Positions 1-8,571 of a DNA stretch of 29,877 nt are shown one piece after another. Source of the stretch: Fibrobacteraceae bacterium (GTDB lineage: Bacteria > Fibrobacterota > Fibrobacteria > Fibrobacterales > Fibrobacteraceae); NCBI GenBank assembly GCA_023231365.1, contig JALNVO010000005.1:1-29877 (forward strand). The letters are read 5' to 3'. The notes beneath the pieces are model-generated. The model did no database searches, was not told the DNA's origin, and was given only the letters and a program-made list of their open reading frames with translations. How positions within the stretch are numbered: the stretch's first letter is position 1; each line of letters begins with the position of its first letter. Both the position numbers and the translations under genes were made by a program.

Positions 1-412
1 CCGACCGCGCCGGCACATAGCGTCTGACAGTCGCCACCCAAACCCAAACCGCATTTTCAAAAGCAATAAAGCTGTTTTCAGAAGGCATCCAACTCATATT
101 TCGCGAATCTTCCGCAGCAGCGGACGTAGAAACAGCCGTTTCTCTCAAACTCATCAAAGCAGACATCAAGCCGGATTGGTCCACCAACGGGCGGACGCGG
201 ACCTGTTCCAAAGTACGCATCAAACGGACTTCCAAAAATTTGTAATCAGAAAGGCTCTCTATATAGCGGGTATAAACTTCAGCCTGTTGTTTCTGTGAAA
301 AATAGAACAAGACCGTAAGCGCCAGCGTAAGCAATATCACGCCCCACACAAGAGGCGTTTTAATACGACTTTTCAAAACATCCGCAAGAGAACCGAACCG
401 ACCAGCTTTCAT
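1..412 (-). CDS. Membrane-anchored protein of unknown function, N-terminal part
   Basis: An open frame starts with ATG at 412 and runs without a stop through the window edge, giving the first 137 residues. A short basic N-terminus (about 1-19) is followed by one strongly hydrophobic segment at about 20-38 and then a charged region rich in Glu, Arg and Gln that is likely extracytoplasmic. This layout is that of the N-terminus of a membrane sensor or signalling protein, such as a histidine kinase or a cyclase with a periplasmic domain, but no diagnostic motif is in view, so the function is unknown. An AAGG lies 13 bases before the ATG, a weak ribosome site. The gene is divergent from the lipoprotein gene at 447, with only 34 bases between the two starts. 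Confidence 0.7.
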   Translation of the reverse strand, partial: MKAGRFGSLADVLKSRIKTPLVWGVILLTLALTVLFYFSQKQQAEVYTRYIESLSDYKFLEVRLMRTLEQVRVRPLVDQSGLMSALMSLRETAVSTSAAAEDSRNMSWMPSENSFIAFENAVWVWVATVRRYVPARS

Positions 413-446
413 AATAGAGAAATTACCTTTTTTCTAACTTATAGAT

Positions 447-1604
447 ATGCGAAAGTTCCTTTTTTTAGCCATTCCGGCCGTTTGCACATTTTCGCTTTCT
501 TGCTGTGGCGAAGAACCCACAGAAAAAGTGCTATCCCATTATCCGCACGAATTCAAGCAAGTATCCGTCTGGGTAACTCCAGACGGCGAAGTCCACAAGC
601 GCACTGGCTGGTATTACAATGGAATCAAAGAGAGCGAAGTTCCATATAAAAATGGAGTTCCAGAAGGAACTTTTACCCGCTGGACCTCTCATGGTGACAT
701 AGCCGAAACAGGACAATACGAAAAAGGTGAAAAAGAAGGCAAATGGACAGAATGGTATGCCAATGGAAAAGTTCAAACCGAAGGCGAATACAAAAAAGGA
801 AAACGCCAAGGGAAATGGATGGGTTACTTCTATGATGGCGGAATTCATTGGGAGCGATTCTACATAGACGACAGCGCGAGCGGAACATGGAAGCTCTACC
901 ACCCGACAGGACAACTTGCAGAGATCAACAACTGTTTTCCTCAAATAGCAGAGGGCTCCCGAATTTTGTACAGCCCCAATGGAAAGAAAGAAAAAGAAGA
1001 ACACTGCCATTACGGAAAACTGAACGGGATCATCGAAGAATACTATCCAGGCGGAGCTATCGAAACCAGAGCCAGCTACAAAGACGGCATTCCCAACGGT
1101 CGAACACTTCTTTATAGGGCAAACAAGAAAATCTGGAGAAGCATCTATTACACCAATGGAGTAAGGGACTCCCTTTGGATATACTATGACAAAAACGGTC
1201 AAAAGATAAAGGCAAGCCTTTTCCAAAACGGAAACGGGATCGCTTATGGAGAATCAGCCGAAACAACTTTTGTAAATAACTATATCCAAGACACTCTGCG
1301 CTATAAAATCGAAGGGCACGACCTCCAATATTCTGAAATATGGAACAAAGGAGAAAAAACCAAGCTCATCAGCCATTATCCCGCAACACTCGGCGGAAAG
1401 CTCGCCAGCGAGGGCTTTTATCAAAACGGAATGCGGAACGGCACTTGGCGGAACTGGTACCCAAATGGGAAACTCAAAGACAGCCTTTTCTACAAAGACG
1501 ATGAGTTGTACGGAGAACAGCTCAATTACGATTCCACTGGGAAACTTTATATGCGAAAAAATCAGTTTGGCAAGAATGGGCCGACTGTGGTAAGGTTTAA
1601 GTGA
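447..1604 (+). CDS. MORN-repeat lipoprotein (YwqK-like)
   Basis: This is a 385-residue protein with a lipoprotein-type signal peptide: basic start, hydrophobic core, then Leu-Ser-Cys-Cys at 17-20, so Cys19 or Cys20 is the likely lipidation site. The rest is made of many repeats of about 20-24 residues with the pattern Tyr-x-Asn-Gly ... Gly-x-Trp-x-x-Trp-Tyr, typical of MORN_2 repeats as in proteins annotated as YwqK-family antitoxins. In such proteins the repeats form an extended beta-sheet solenoid; their targets are usually unknown and the antitoxin label is often only nominal. No clear Shine-Dalgarno precedes the ATG, but the signal peptide fixes the start. The flippase gene starts 12 bases after its stop, so it may be the first gene of the plus-strand operon. 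A role in surface-polymer assembly is possible by context only. Confidence 0.82.
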   Translation: MRKFLFLAIPAVCTFSLSCCGEEPTEKVLSHYPHEFKQVSVWVTPDGEVHKRTGWYYNGIKESEVPYKNGVPEGTFTRWTSHGDIAETGQYEKGEKEGKWTEWYANGKVQTEGEYKKGKRQGKWMGYFYDGGIHWERFYIDDSASGTWKLYHPTGQLAEINNCFPQIAEGSRILYSPNGKKEKEEHCHYGKLNGIIEEYYPGGAIETRASYKDGIPNGRTLLYRANKKIWRSIYYTNGVRDSLWIYYDKNGQKIKASLFQNGNGIAYGESAETTFVNNYIQDTLRYKIEGHDLQYSEIWNKGEKTKLISHYPATLGGKLASEGFYQNGMRNGTWRNWYPNGKLKDSLFYKDDELYGEQLNYDSTGKLYMRKNQFGKNGPTVVRFK

Positions 1605-1616
1605 AAAGAGGACAAA

Positions 1617-3050
1617 ATGCCTTCTGATTTGAAAAAGAAAGCAGTAAAAGGAATGCTTTGGAGTACCATAGAACGGTTTTCTACGCAAGGCATTAATTTT
1701 CTCTTTACAATAATACTTGCAAGATTACTCAGCCCTTCCGATTATGGCACCATCGCGATGATCACCATTTTCTTCGCCATCTGCCAAACTTTCATCGATA
1801 GCGGTTTTGCAAACGCACTAATCAGAAAAATTGACCGGACGGAAGCGGACAAATCCACAGCCTTTTATTTCAATATTTTTGTCGGCCTTATCTGCTACCT
1901 CATCATATTTATTTCAGCTCCATTTATTGCAACATTCTACAATCAGCCCATTCTCACGCCTGTTACCCGGATTCTCGGAATCAATCTCATATTACAATCA
2001 TTCTGCATTATCCAACAAGCCGAACTAACAAGTAAAATCAATTTCAAAACCCAAGCTAAAATTTCCTTAATTGGCGTAATCATCTCTGGATTGCTGGGTC
2101 TGTGCATGGCATACAATGGTTTCGGCGTTTGGTCTTTGGTGACGCAGGCGCTCTCAAGCAGCCTCATACGGACGCTCCTCCTCTGGATATTAGTTCGCTG
2201 GCGCCCCACTCAAAAATTTTCAAAGGAATCTTTTCGCAATCTCTTCTCCTATGGATCAAAGCTTTTAATATCAGGGCTCCTAGACACCACCTACAACAAC
2301 ATCTACCCTTTAGTCATCGGAAAATTTTATACCCCGGCACAACTCGGAATTTATTCAAGGGCTCTGCACTTTGGCCAATTTCCTTCAGAAACTTTTACAC
2401 GCATTCTGCAACGCGTCTCATTTCCTGCACTAAGCACAATTCAAAATGAAGCAGACCGTCTAAAAAACAACTATATCAAATTTTTAAAACTGTCCTCATT
2501 TCTTGTCTTTCCAACAATGATGCTTCTTGCTGCATTAGCAAAACCGCTAGTCTTGTTTCTTCTAACGGACAAATGGAGCGAAGCAATACCTCTCCTGCAA
2601 ATTCTCTGTTTTAGCCTGATGTGGTACCCGGTGCATGCAATAAATCTGAATCTTTTACAAGTCAAAGGAAGATCAGACTTGTTCCTCCGCCTAGAAATCA
2701 TAAAAAAGTGCATAGGCATTGCCATTCTTGTAATCACACTGCCACGCGGCATTAGGGCGATGTGCTATGGTATGGTCGTTTCTGCATACATATCATTGAT
2801 TATTAACACCTACTATACGGGAAAACTAATATCCATAGGATTCCTAAAACAGATGCAATTTCTTTTCCCTATATTTCTAAACAGCATCATAATGGGGCTT
2901 ATCGCTTGGGGATTAACGCATATCATTTCAAGCAATTTGCTACAATTAATTATCTGCGGAATCGCAGGCATCATTTATTACGCAGCATCAAACAAGCTGA
3001 TAAAATCCTCTGAACTTGACGAACTCGTTTCGATCGTGAGAAATAAATAA
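1617..3050 (+). CDS. Wzx-type polysaccharide flippase (MOP/PST family)
   Basis: This is a 477-residue very hydrophobic protein with about 12-14 membrane segments. Its N-terminus (Lys-Gly-Met-Leu-Trp-Ser at about 11-16, then Ala-Arg-Leu-Leu-Ser-Pro-Ser-Asp-Tyr-Gly at about 35-44) is the characteristic opening of lipopolysaccharide or exopolysaccharide flippases of the WzxC/polysaccharide-transport group. By family it moves undecaprenyl-diphosphate-linked repeat units across the inner membrane for polymerisation by Wzy. Length is normal. A GAGG ribosome site lies 5 bases before the ATG. The aminotransferase gene begins on the base after its TAA stop. The matching polymerase candidate is on the opposite strand at 16284-17627. 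I am confident of the family but cannot assign the exact glycan substrate. Confidence 0.92.
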   Translation: MPSDLKKKAVKGMLWSTIERFSTQGINFLFTIILARLLSPSDYGTIAMITIFFAICQTFIDSGFANALIRKIDRTEADKSTAFYFNIFVGLICYLIIFISAPFIATFYNQPILTPVTRILGINLILQSFCIIQQAELTSKINFKTQAKISLIGVIISGLLGLCMAYNGFGVWSLVTQALSSSLIRTLLLWILVRWRPTQKFSKESFRNLFSYGSKLLISGLLDTTYNNIYPLVIGKFYTPAQLGIYSRALHFGQFPSETFTRILQRVSFPALSTIQNEADRLKNNYIKFLKLSSFLVFPTMMLLAALAKPLVLFLLTDKWSEAIPLLQILCFSLMWYPVHAINLNLLQVKGRSDLFLRLEIIKKCIGIAILVITLPRGIRAMCYGMVVSAYISLIINTYYTGKLISIGFLKQMQFLFPIFLNSIIMGLIAWGLTHIISSNLLQLIICGIAGIIYYAASNKLIKSSELDELVSIVRNK

Positions 3051-4160
3051 ATGGAAAAACAACCAATTACAGTAACTTCACCTTTACTACCCGATCTGAA
3101 TGAATTTATTCCTCTGTTGAAAGATATATGGAATCGCAAATGGCTTACAAACAACGGATTCTATCACAAAGAACTGGAAAAAACTCTGTGCAAATACCTG
3201 GATATAGAATACTTGAGTCTTTTTACAAACGGAACGCTTCCATTGATCACAGCACTCCAAGCTTTGCGCATCACTGGAGAAGTCATTACAACCCCATATA
3301 GTTTTGTCGCGACCACACACGCCATCTGGTGGAATGGGATCAAACCTGTTTTTGTAGACGTCGACCCCGAAACGGGGAACATGAATCCAGACAAAATAGA
3401 AGCCGCGATTACGCCCCGGACTACGGCAATCCTCCCCGTACATGTATACGGAAACCCCTGCGATGTGGAGCGAATCAAAAAGATCGCCGACACTTACGGG
3501 CTTAAAGTCATCTATGATGCCGCACATTCTTTCGGCGTAAAAATAAACGGCAAGTCCATTCTGGAATATGGGGACCTCTCTACCCTCAGTTTCCATGCAA
3601 CAAAAGTCTACAATACAATCGAAGGCGGAGCACTGGTCAGCCATTCCCCAGAACAAAAGCAACATATCGACTACCTCAAAAACTTCGGATTCGCCGGAGA
3701 AACAACAGTTGTTGCGCCCGGCATCAATTCTAAAATGGACGAAATCCGAGCGGCTTATGGGCTCCTCAATTTAAAACAAGTTGATTCCGCAATAGAACAG
3801 CGCAAACACATTGTGGAACTCTACCGAAGAGGCCTCGGCAACGTCAAAGGAATCCGGTTCATTAAAGACATCGAAAATGTCCGGCACAACTATGCCTACT
3901 TCCCGACTTTCATTAATGAAAGAGAATACGGCATGAGCAGAGATTCACTTTATGAAAAACTAAAGAGCCAAAACATTTTCGGCCGGCGTTACTTCTACCC
4001 GCTTATCAGCAACTTCGCAACATATCGGGGGCTCGAATCCGCAGCTCCAGATAAACTTCCCGTAGCAAATAGACTCGCAAATGAAGTGATATGCCTTCCT
4101 ATTTACGCCGGTTTAGGAGACGAAGACATAGAAAGAATTATCCAAATTATCAAAAGATGA
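3051..4160 (+). CDS. DegT/DnrJ/EryC1/StrS sugar aminotransferase
   Basis: This 369-residue PLP enzyme transfers an amino group, normally from glutamate, to a keto sugar nucleotide. The family features are in place: Thr-Asn-Gly-Thr at 59-62 for phosphate binding, Asp156-Ala-Ala-His159 under the PLP ring, and Lys185 in His-Ala-Thr-Lys as the Schiff-base lysine, followed by Glu-Gly-Gly at 191-193. The N-terminal motif around Trp31-Leu-Thr-Asn-Asn and the overall sequence recall VioA/FdtB-type enzymes acting on dTDP-4-keto- or 3-keto-6-deoxyhexoses, but the regiochemistry cannot be read from sequence. It starts directly after the flippase stop and overlaps the next gene by ATGA. No 4,6-dehydratase is present here, so the keto-sugar substrate must be made by genes elsewhere. 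Confidence 0.92.
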   Translation: MEKQPITVTSPLLPDLNEFIPLLKDIWNRKWLTNNGFYHKELEKTLCKYLDIEYLSLFTNGTLPLITALQALRITGEVITTPYSFVATTHAIWWNGIKPVFVDVDPETGNMNPDKIEAAITPRTTAILPVHVYGNPCDVERIKKIADTYGLKVIYDAAHSFGVKINGKSILEYGDLSTLSFHATKVYNTIEGGALVSHSPEQKQHIDYLKNFGFAGETTVVAPGINSKMDEIRAAYGLLNLKQVDSAIEQRKHIVELYRRGLGNVKGIRFIKDIENVRHNYAYFPTFINEREYGMSRDSLYEKLKSQNIFGRRYFYPLISNFATYRGLESAAPDKLPVANRLANEVICLPIYAGLGDEDIERIIQIIKR

Positions 4161-5350
4161 AAAAGCTTCTCATCTTAGGCGCAATGGAAATGCACGTTCC
4201 GCTTATAAAGCGGGCGAAAGAACTCGGAATATATACAATAACATGTGATTATATTCCCGAAAATCCGGGCCACAAAATTGCTGACGAGGCTCATTTCGAT
4301 AGCACTACAGATCCGGCCGCAGTTCTCCGCCTAGCGAAGGCATCCGCGATTGACGGAATTATGACCTACAATTCCGATCCGGCAGCAAAAACAGTTGCCT
4401 ACGTGGCAGAAAAGTTGGGCCTGCCAGGAAATTCCTACGAATCCGTAAAGACGATGTCCGAAAAAGATCTCTTCCGAGATTTTCTAAAAAAGAAAGGTTT
4501 GAATGTTCCAGAATTCGGAAAATTCAACACAAAAGAAGAAGCGAAAAGAAACATTTCCAAATTTCATTTTCCGATCATCATCAAGCCCGTCGATGCCTCG
4601 GGCAGCAAAGGCTGCACCGTATTAAAAAATACAGAGGACCTAGGATTTGCAATTGATTGTGCTTTAGAGAAGTCGCGTTGCAAAAGATTCATCGTAGAGG
4701 AATACATTGAATCTGTAGGACCGCAATTGCACGGAGACGGCTTTGTAAAAAACGGACATATTGAATTCCTCTGCCTAGGTGATCATCACTTTGATTCTTC
4801 CATAAACAACATCGTCCCCTATTCAACAACCTTTCCGACAAGCCATTCAGCGAAAGAAATTGAAGCCTGTAGAGAGCAAATTCAAAGTTTCATATCAAAA
4901 GTCAAGTTTTCAAATGGCGGATTCAATGTAGAACTGCGGATATCAAAGCAGAACGGAAAGCCTTATATTATCGATATAGGTGCGAGGAATGGCGGTAACT
5001 TCACCCCTAAAGTCATCGAATATGCAACGGGATTTAACTTTATGGATGCAGCAATATCCGTCGCACTAGGCAAAGAACCTCCCGCATACAAATTACAGAA
5101 TAACGGATTTTTCAGTTATCTCGTTCTTTATGCAAAGAAAGAGGGCTTTTTGAAAAGCATCGAATTTTCAAAAGAAATAGAATCGAGACTTTTGGAAAAA
5201 CATCTCTATTTGAAGAGCGGAGACCACATAGAAAAATTTTTTGGCGCGAATTCTGCAATAGGGGTACTCCTCTTAAAATATGAATCTCGGGAAATAATGG
5301 ACAGCATCGTTAACGGTTCCACAAATCAATATAAAATCAAGATGGATTGA
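4157..5350 (+). CDS. ATP-grasp ligase 1
   Basis: This is a 397-residue ATP-grasp protein. An in-frame upstream extension to 4091 exists, but the start at 4157 is preferred because its ATGA overlaps the aminotransferase stop and it opens directly with the Rossmann-like strand Lys-Lys-Leu-Leu-Ile-Leu-Gly. The central domain shows Ile-Lys143-Pro and a glycine-rich loop at 149-152 for ATP. Toward the C-terminal part Glu259, Asp273 and Arg277-Asn278-Gly-Gly form the usual metal and ATP cluster. The family joins a carboxylate, via acyl phosphate, to an amine or thiol. The layout resembles PurK/carbamoyl-phosphate-synthase-like and L-amino-acid-ligase members. The substrate is unknown. In this operon it could acylate an amino sugar with an amino or hydroxy acid, which is an inference from context. 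Confidence 0.85.
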   Translation: MKKLLILGAMEMHVPLIKRAKELGIYTITCDYIPENPGHKIADEAHFDSTTDPAAVLRLAKASAIDGIMTYNSDPAAKTVAYVAEKLGLPGNSYESVKTMSEKDLFRDFLKKKGLNVPEFGKFNTKEEAKRNISKFHFPIIIKPVDASGSKGCTVLKNTEDLGFAIDCALEKSRCKRFIVEEYIESVGPQLHGDGFVKNGHIEFLCLGDHHFDSSINNIVPYSTTFPTSHSAKEIEACREQIQSFISKVKFSNGGFNVELRISKQNGKPYIIDIGARNGGNFTPKVIEYATGFNFMDAAISVALGKEPPAYKLQNNGFFSYLVLYAKKEGFLKSIEFSKEIESRLLEKHLYLKSGDHIEKFFGANSAIGVLLLKYESREIMDSIVNGSTNQYKIKMD

Positions 5351-5355
5351 AAGGA
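5351..5355 (+). promoter_or_regulatory. Ribosome binding site deciding the start of ATP-grasp ligase 2
   Basis: AAGGA lies 6 bases before the ATG at 5362. This favours that ATG over the in-frame TTG at 5347, which overlaps the preceding stop but lacks a well-placed site. Confidence 0.7.
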
Positions 5356-5361
5356 AAAATC

Positions 5362-6492
5362 ATGATAAAGATAGCGATTATCGGAGCGGGAGCTATGGCA
5401 AAGATTTTTGCCACAAGAGCAAAGGAATTAAACATAGAAACCCTTTGCTTTGCTTGGGAACAAGGAGCCATCGCAAAAGATAGCGTGGATCATTTTTTCA
5501 ATATTTCCATTTTTGAGAAAGATAAAATTACTGAAATTTGCAAAAAAGAACAAATTAGCGGAGTTCTCGCAACAACCGAACTGACGATTAGCATCGCTTC
5601 CTATATATCGAACAAACTAAATCTCAACGGCAATCTGCTGCAAGTCGCAGAAAACATTACAAACAAAAACTGGGTCCGCGAAAAAGCAAAAAGCATCTCA
5701 ATTATCAAACATCCAGAACACCAATGGATTTATCCAGATACAAATTTCGCAGACATTCATCTCAAACAATACCCGGTCATCGTAAAACCGGCATCCGGTG
5801 GGGGAAAAAAGGGAATAACCGTTGTCAATTCCGCTAAAGAATTGGAACAGGCCCTGACATACGCAAAGACTTCCGTCAAGAATGATGACGGAATCCTTAT
5901 AGAGAGGTTCCTTGATCAAGGAACCGAATATTCTGTAGAAAGTCTCTCCTTTGAGAAAAAACATTTTATAATACAAATAACTCAAAAAGACAGCTCGGGT
6001 TCCCCCCATTGCGTAGAATTAGGGCATCACCAACCAGCAAACATAAACAGCACAATATGGCAAAAAGTCGTTGCCGGGATAGAAGAACTGCTGACTACGC
6101 TAGGAATAGAAAACGGACCTTGCCATACGGAAATAAAAATAATCGATAGCAAAATTTATTTAATAGAGCTCAACGCCCGTCCAGGAGGAGACCACATAGC
6201 CTATCCTCTCACAGAATTAAGTACTGGATATAAATACATCACAGGAATCATCTTGGCTTCCTGCGGGATTTTCTATGATCCGAAAATATACCTCGGCAAA
6301 AAAATGTGCGCAGGAGTCTATTTCGTCTCTAAACAGACATCACATCTACAAAAAACGTTTGATCATTGCGAACAAGAACCATGGTGTTACAAAAAGAACA
6401 AGGTTTCCGAAGAACTGCAAGAAATAACGCATAACGACGGCAATAACATTAATTATTTTATCTATTGTGCAGACAAAAAGCCTCCACTCTAA
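5362..6492 (+). CDS. ATP-grasp ligase 2
   Basis: This is a second ATP-grasp protein of 376 residues, clearly different in sequence from its upstream neighbour. The start at ATG 5362 follows a good ribosome site; an in-frame TTG at 5347 is less likely. The N-terminal nucleotide-fold motif Ile-Ile-Gly-Ala-Gly-Ala lies at 6-11. The ATP-grasp core has Val-Lys142-Pro and a glycine-rich loop at 146-151, and the metal cluster has Glu257 and Glu269-Leu-Asn-Ala-Arg-Pro-Gly-Gly (to 276). That last motif is typical of carboxylate-amine ligases and biotin-carboxylase-like enzymes. It sits between ATP-grasp ligase 1 and a PLP-fold protein, 10 bases before the latter, so the three probably act together. 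Substrates cannot be deduced. Joining two building blocks in sequence, for example a dipeptide or aminoacyl sugar, is one hypothesis. Confidence 0.85.
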   Translation: MIKIAIIGAGAMAKIFATRAKELNIETLCFAWEQGAIAKDSVDHFFNISIFEKDKITEICKKEQISGVLATTELTISIASYISNKLNLNGNLLQVAENITNKNWVREKAKSISIIKHPEHQWIYPDTNFADIHLKQYPVIVKPASGGGKKGITVVNSAKELEQALTYAKTSVKNDDGILIERFLDQGTEYSVESLSFEKKHFIIQITQKDSSGSPHCVELGHHQPANINSTIWQKVVAGIEELLTTLGIENGPCHTEIKIIDSKIYLIELNARPGGDHIAYPLTELSTGYKYITGIILASCGIFYDPKIYLGKKMCAGVYFVSKQTSHLQKTFDHCEQEPWCYKKNKVSEELQEITHNDGNNINYFIYCADKKPPL

Positions 6493-6502
6493 GAAGTTCC
6501 CT

Positions 6503-7600
6503 ATGAAAAAAATTGTAGAAATAGGCGGTAATTTTCCTCTTGAAGCCGCGGCACAAGCCTCTAATTGTCCAGAGAACGCCTTATTCACGTTCCCTAAATT
6601 CAAGAACAATTACTATACCTTCTCCGGAAGGACATCTATTTCTCTTATCTTAAAATTGATCAAAGGGCAAAAAAAGGCGTTACTTCCAGATTATACATGC
6701 GATTCCTGTATCACACCTTTTTTTGACAATGGATACTCTTTTTCTTTCTATAAGATTAATTCCGATCTCACCCCAGATATAGGTGATTTTTCAAAAAAGG
6801 CCGAAGCCCTTCAAAAGCATGGAGGGGGTGTCTTATTTTTGCAGACCTATTTCGGTTTTGACTCTCTCCAATCCATTAGAAGCCAATTACAAAAATACAA
6901 CGGTATTACTTTTGTGGAAGACACGACCCATTCTTGGCTCAGCACATTCACAAAAAAAGAATCTCAATTTTATGTAACAAGCCTAAGAAAATGGTTGGGT
7001 ATCCCCGATGGAGGCGTTGCATCTACCAATCAAGACAGCACAAACTCCGCCATTCATTTCGGCAAAGAAAAAATCGAAGAAGTCGAAGAATATGCAAAGG
7101 CCTCAGCATTAAAACAAGAATATCTAAAGGAAAGCTTGTCGTCTGATATTGCTCTAGAAAAAAAGCACTATCCTTTATTCAAACATACAAATTCATATTT
7201 TAACGAAACGAAAGACCTGTTGCACATCAGCAGTCTCACAAAAAGCATCATACAAAAAGCCGACTTTCATTTTATCAAGCAGCAGAGAAGAGAGAACTAT
7301 CAATTTTTATTGGATCACGTCTGTTCCAAATACGTGCAGACGATCTACAAGGCGCTACCTGAAGACGTCGTTCCTCTGTACTTTCCAATCATAATCAATT
7401 CAGACCGTTCCCGTTTTCAAAAACATCTTGCAAGCAAAAACATATTCTGTCCATTCCATTGGCCCGTATCTCCGTTTCTCGAAAAAGAAATAAGCCAAGA
7501 ATCGTTCCAATACAGAATTCTATCTGTCGTCTGCGACCAACGATATTCCATAGAAGATATGGACTATATATCGAAGTCCATAAATCAATATGAAGAATAG
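6503..7600 (+). CDS. DegT-like PLP-fold protein, divergent
   Basis: This 365-residue protein has the outline of a fold-type I PLP enzyme of the DegT group but is divergent. Visible parts are Phe-Ser-Gly-Arg-Thr-Ser at 40-45 (phosphate-binding region), Leu-Leu-Pro-Asp-Tyr-Thr-Cys at 60-66, Val-Glu-Asp140-Thr-Thr-His143 (the PLP-ring aspartate position) and Ser-Leu-Arg-Lys163-Trp-Leu-Gly, with Gly-Gly at 170-171, where the Schiff-base lysine is expected. An alternative start at 6467 would overlap the ATP-grasp gene by 26 bases; the ATG at 6503 begins after that stop. It may be an aminotransferase providing an amino acid or amino sugar for the two ATP-grasp ligases just upstream. Substrate unknown. 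Confidence 0.75.
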   Translation: MKKIVEIGGNFPLEAAAQASNCPENALFTFPKFKNNYYTFSGRTSISLILKLIKGQKKALLPDYTCDSCITPFFDNGYSFSFYKINSDLTPDIGDFSKKAEALQKHGGGVLFLQTYFGFDSLQSIRSQLQKYNGITFVEDTTHSWLSTFTKKESQFYVTSLRKWLGIPDGGVASTNQDSTNSAIHFGKEKIEEVEEYAKASALKQEYLKESLSSDIALEKKHYPLFKHTNSYFNETKDLLHISSLTKSIIQKADFHFIKQQRRENYQFLLDHVCSKYVQTIYKALPEDVVPLYFPIIINSDRSRFQKHLASKNIFCPFHWPVSPFLEKEISQESFQYRILSVVCDQRYSIEDMDYISKSINQYEE

Positions 7601-7605
7601 CCTCT

Positions 7606-8571
7606 ATGAACGAAAAGCCACTAGTGAGCATATCCTGCCTCGTATACAACCACGCGCCATATATAAGGCAATGCCTTGAATGTTTCGTCCAACAGAAAAC
7701 AACATTTCCTTTCGAAGTGCTTATTCACGATGATGCGAGCAACGACGGGACGGTAGAAATAATCAAAGAATACGAAAAGGAATACCCTGAAATAATCAAG
7801 CCAATATATCAAAAAGAGAACCAGTATTCAAAAGGCGTTGATATTTCGACAAATACAATGAATTTGCCCAGAGCTCAAGGAAAATACCTCGCTTTCTGCG
7901 AAGGAGACGACTATTGGACCGATCCGAATAAGCTCCAAGAACAAGTAGACTTTCTCGAATCACACCCCGATTATGCGATTTCACACACATCATTTCAATA
8001 TTTCAATCAAATCAAAGGAGCATTCAGCCCAGATCAAAGCGTGGATTCCAATCTGAAAATTTTAAAGGAAAGCCCCAAAGACATAGCCTCTTTCATCCTG
8101 GATAAAAATAAATACAGGATACAAACTGCAACTGCTATGTATAGAATTGACTTACTGAAACAATTTTTAAATGACTTTTCTTTCTCTGGCTACTTTCTTA
8201 TGGGCGATACCCAAACTTGGGTTCTTTTAAGTTCTGTCGGGAAAATTCATTTTATTTCTAAGCCAACAGCCGTATACCGGATATCTCCGAATTCTATTTG
8301 TGGCAGAGGACAAAAAAGTCAAAAGACATTCCGTTTTCAACTTTCTTGTGCAGAATTGCGCATCCATTTTTTAAAATATGTAAAAAGCAAGGAGCTCCAA
8401 AAAACCTTTATAAAAGACTTTGCTAAATCGCTCATAACGTATGCATCTTTTGATCCGCAATTCCACTCAAAATTGGATGAATCCATTATTCCGCAAAACG
8501 ATGCCATTCTATTGCATTTGACACGGAAATTTGCACCAATTCAAAAAATTGTACAACGATTCTGGGTATGA
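7606..8571 (+). CDS. GT2 family glycosyltransferase
   Basis: This is a 321-residue inverting GT-A glycosyltransferase. Val-Ser-Ile-Ser-Cys-Leu-Val-Tyr-Asn at 7-15 opens the nucleotide-binding fold, His-Asp-Asp-Ala-Ser-Asn-Asp-Gly-Thr at 41-49 contacts the sugar nucleotide, and Glu99-Gly-Asp-Asp-Tyr-Trp104 holds the metal-binding acidic pair. The Glu-Gly-Asp-Asp-Tyr-Trp version with a following Thr-Asp-Pro is common in capsule and LPS clusters. Donor and acceptor are unknown. It begins 5 bases after the PLP-fold gene and its stop overlaps the acyltransferase start by ATGA, so it is firmly in the plus-strand operon. Confidence 0.93.
   Translation: MNEKPLVSISCLVYNHAPYIRQCLECFVQQKTTFPFEVLIHDDASNDGTVEIIKEYEKEYPEIIKPIYQKENQYSKGVDISTNTMNLPRAQGKYLAFCEGDDYWTDPNKLQEQVDFLESHPDYAISHTSFQYFNQIKGAFSPDQSVDSNLKILKESPKDIASFILDKNKYRIQTATAMYRIDLLKQFLNDFSFSGYFLMGDTQTWVLLSSVGKIHFISKPTAVYRISPNSICGRGQKSQKTFRFQLSCAELRIHFLKYVKSKELQKTFIKDFAKSLITYASFDPQFHSKLDESIIPQNDAILLHLTRKFAPIQKIVQRFWV

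Noticed and set aside
531..1226. 231-codon open frame on the minus strand inside the MORN lipoprotein gene
   Set aside because: It is Phe/Val-rich, as expected from the complement of repeated Glu/Lys codons, and lies fully inside a gene with a clear signal peptide and repeats.
3087..3665. 192-codon minus-strand frame opposite the aminotransferase
   Set aside because: It is a shadow of a well-supported PLP enzyme gene; no domain, ribosome site or operon context supports it.
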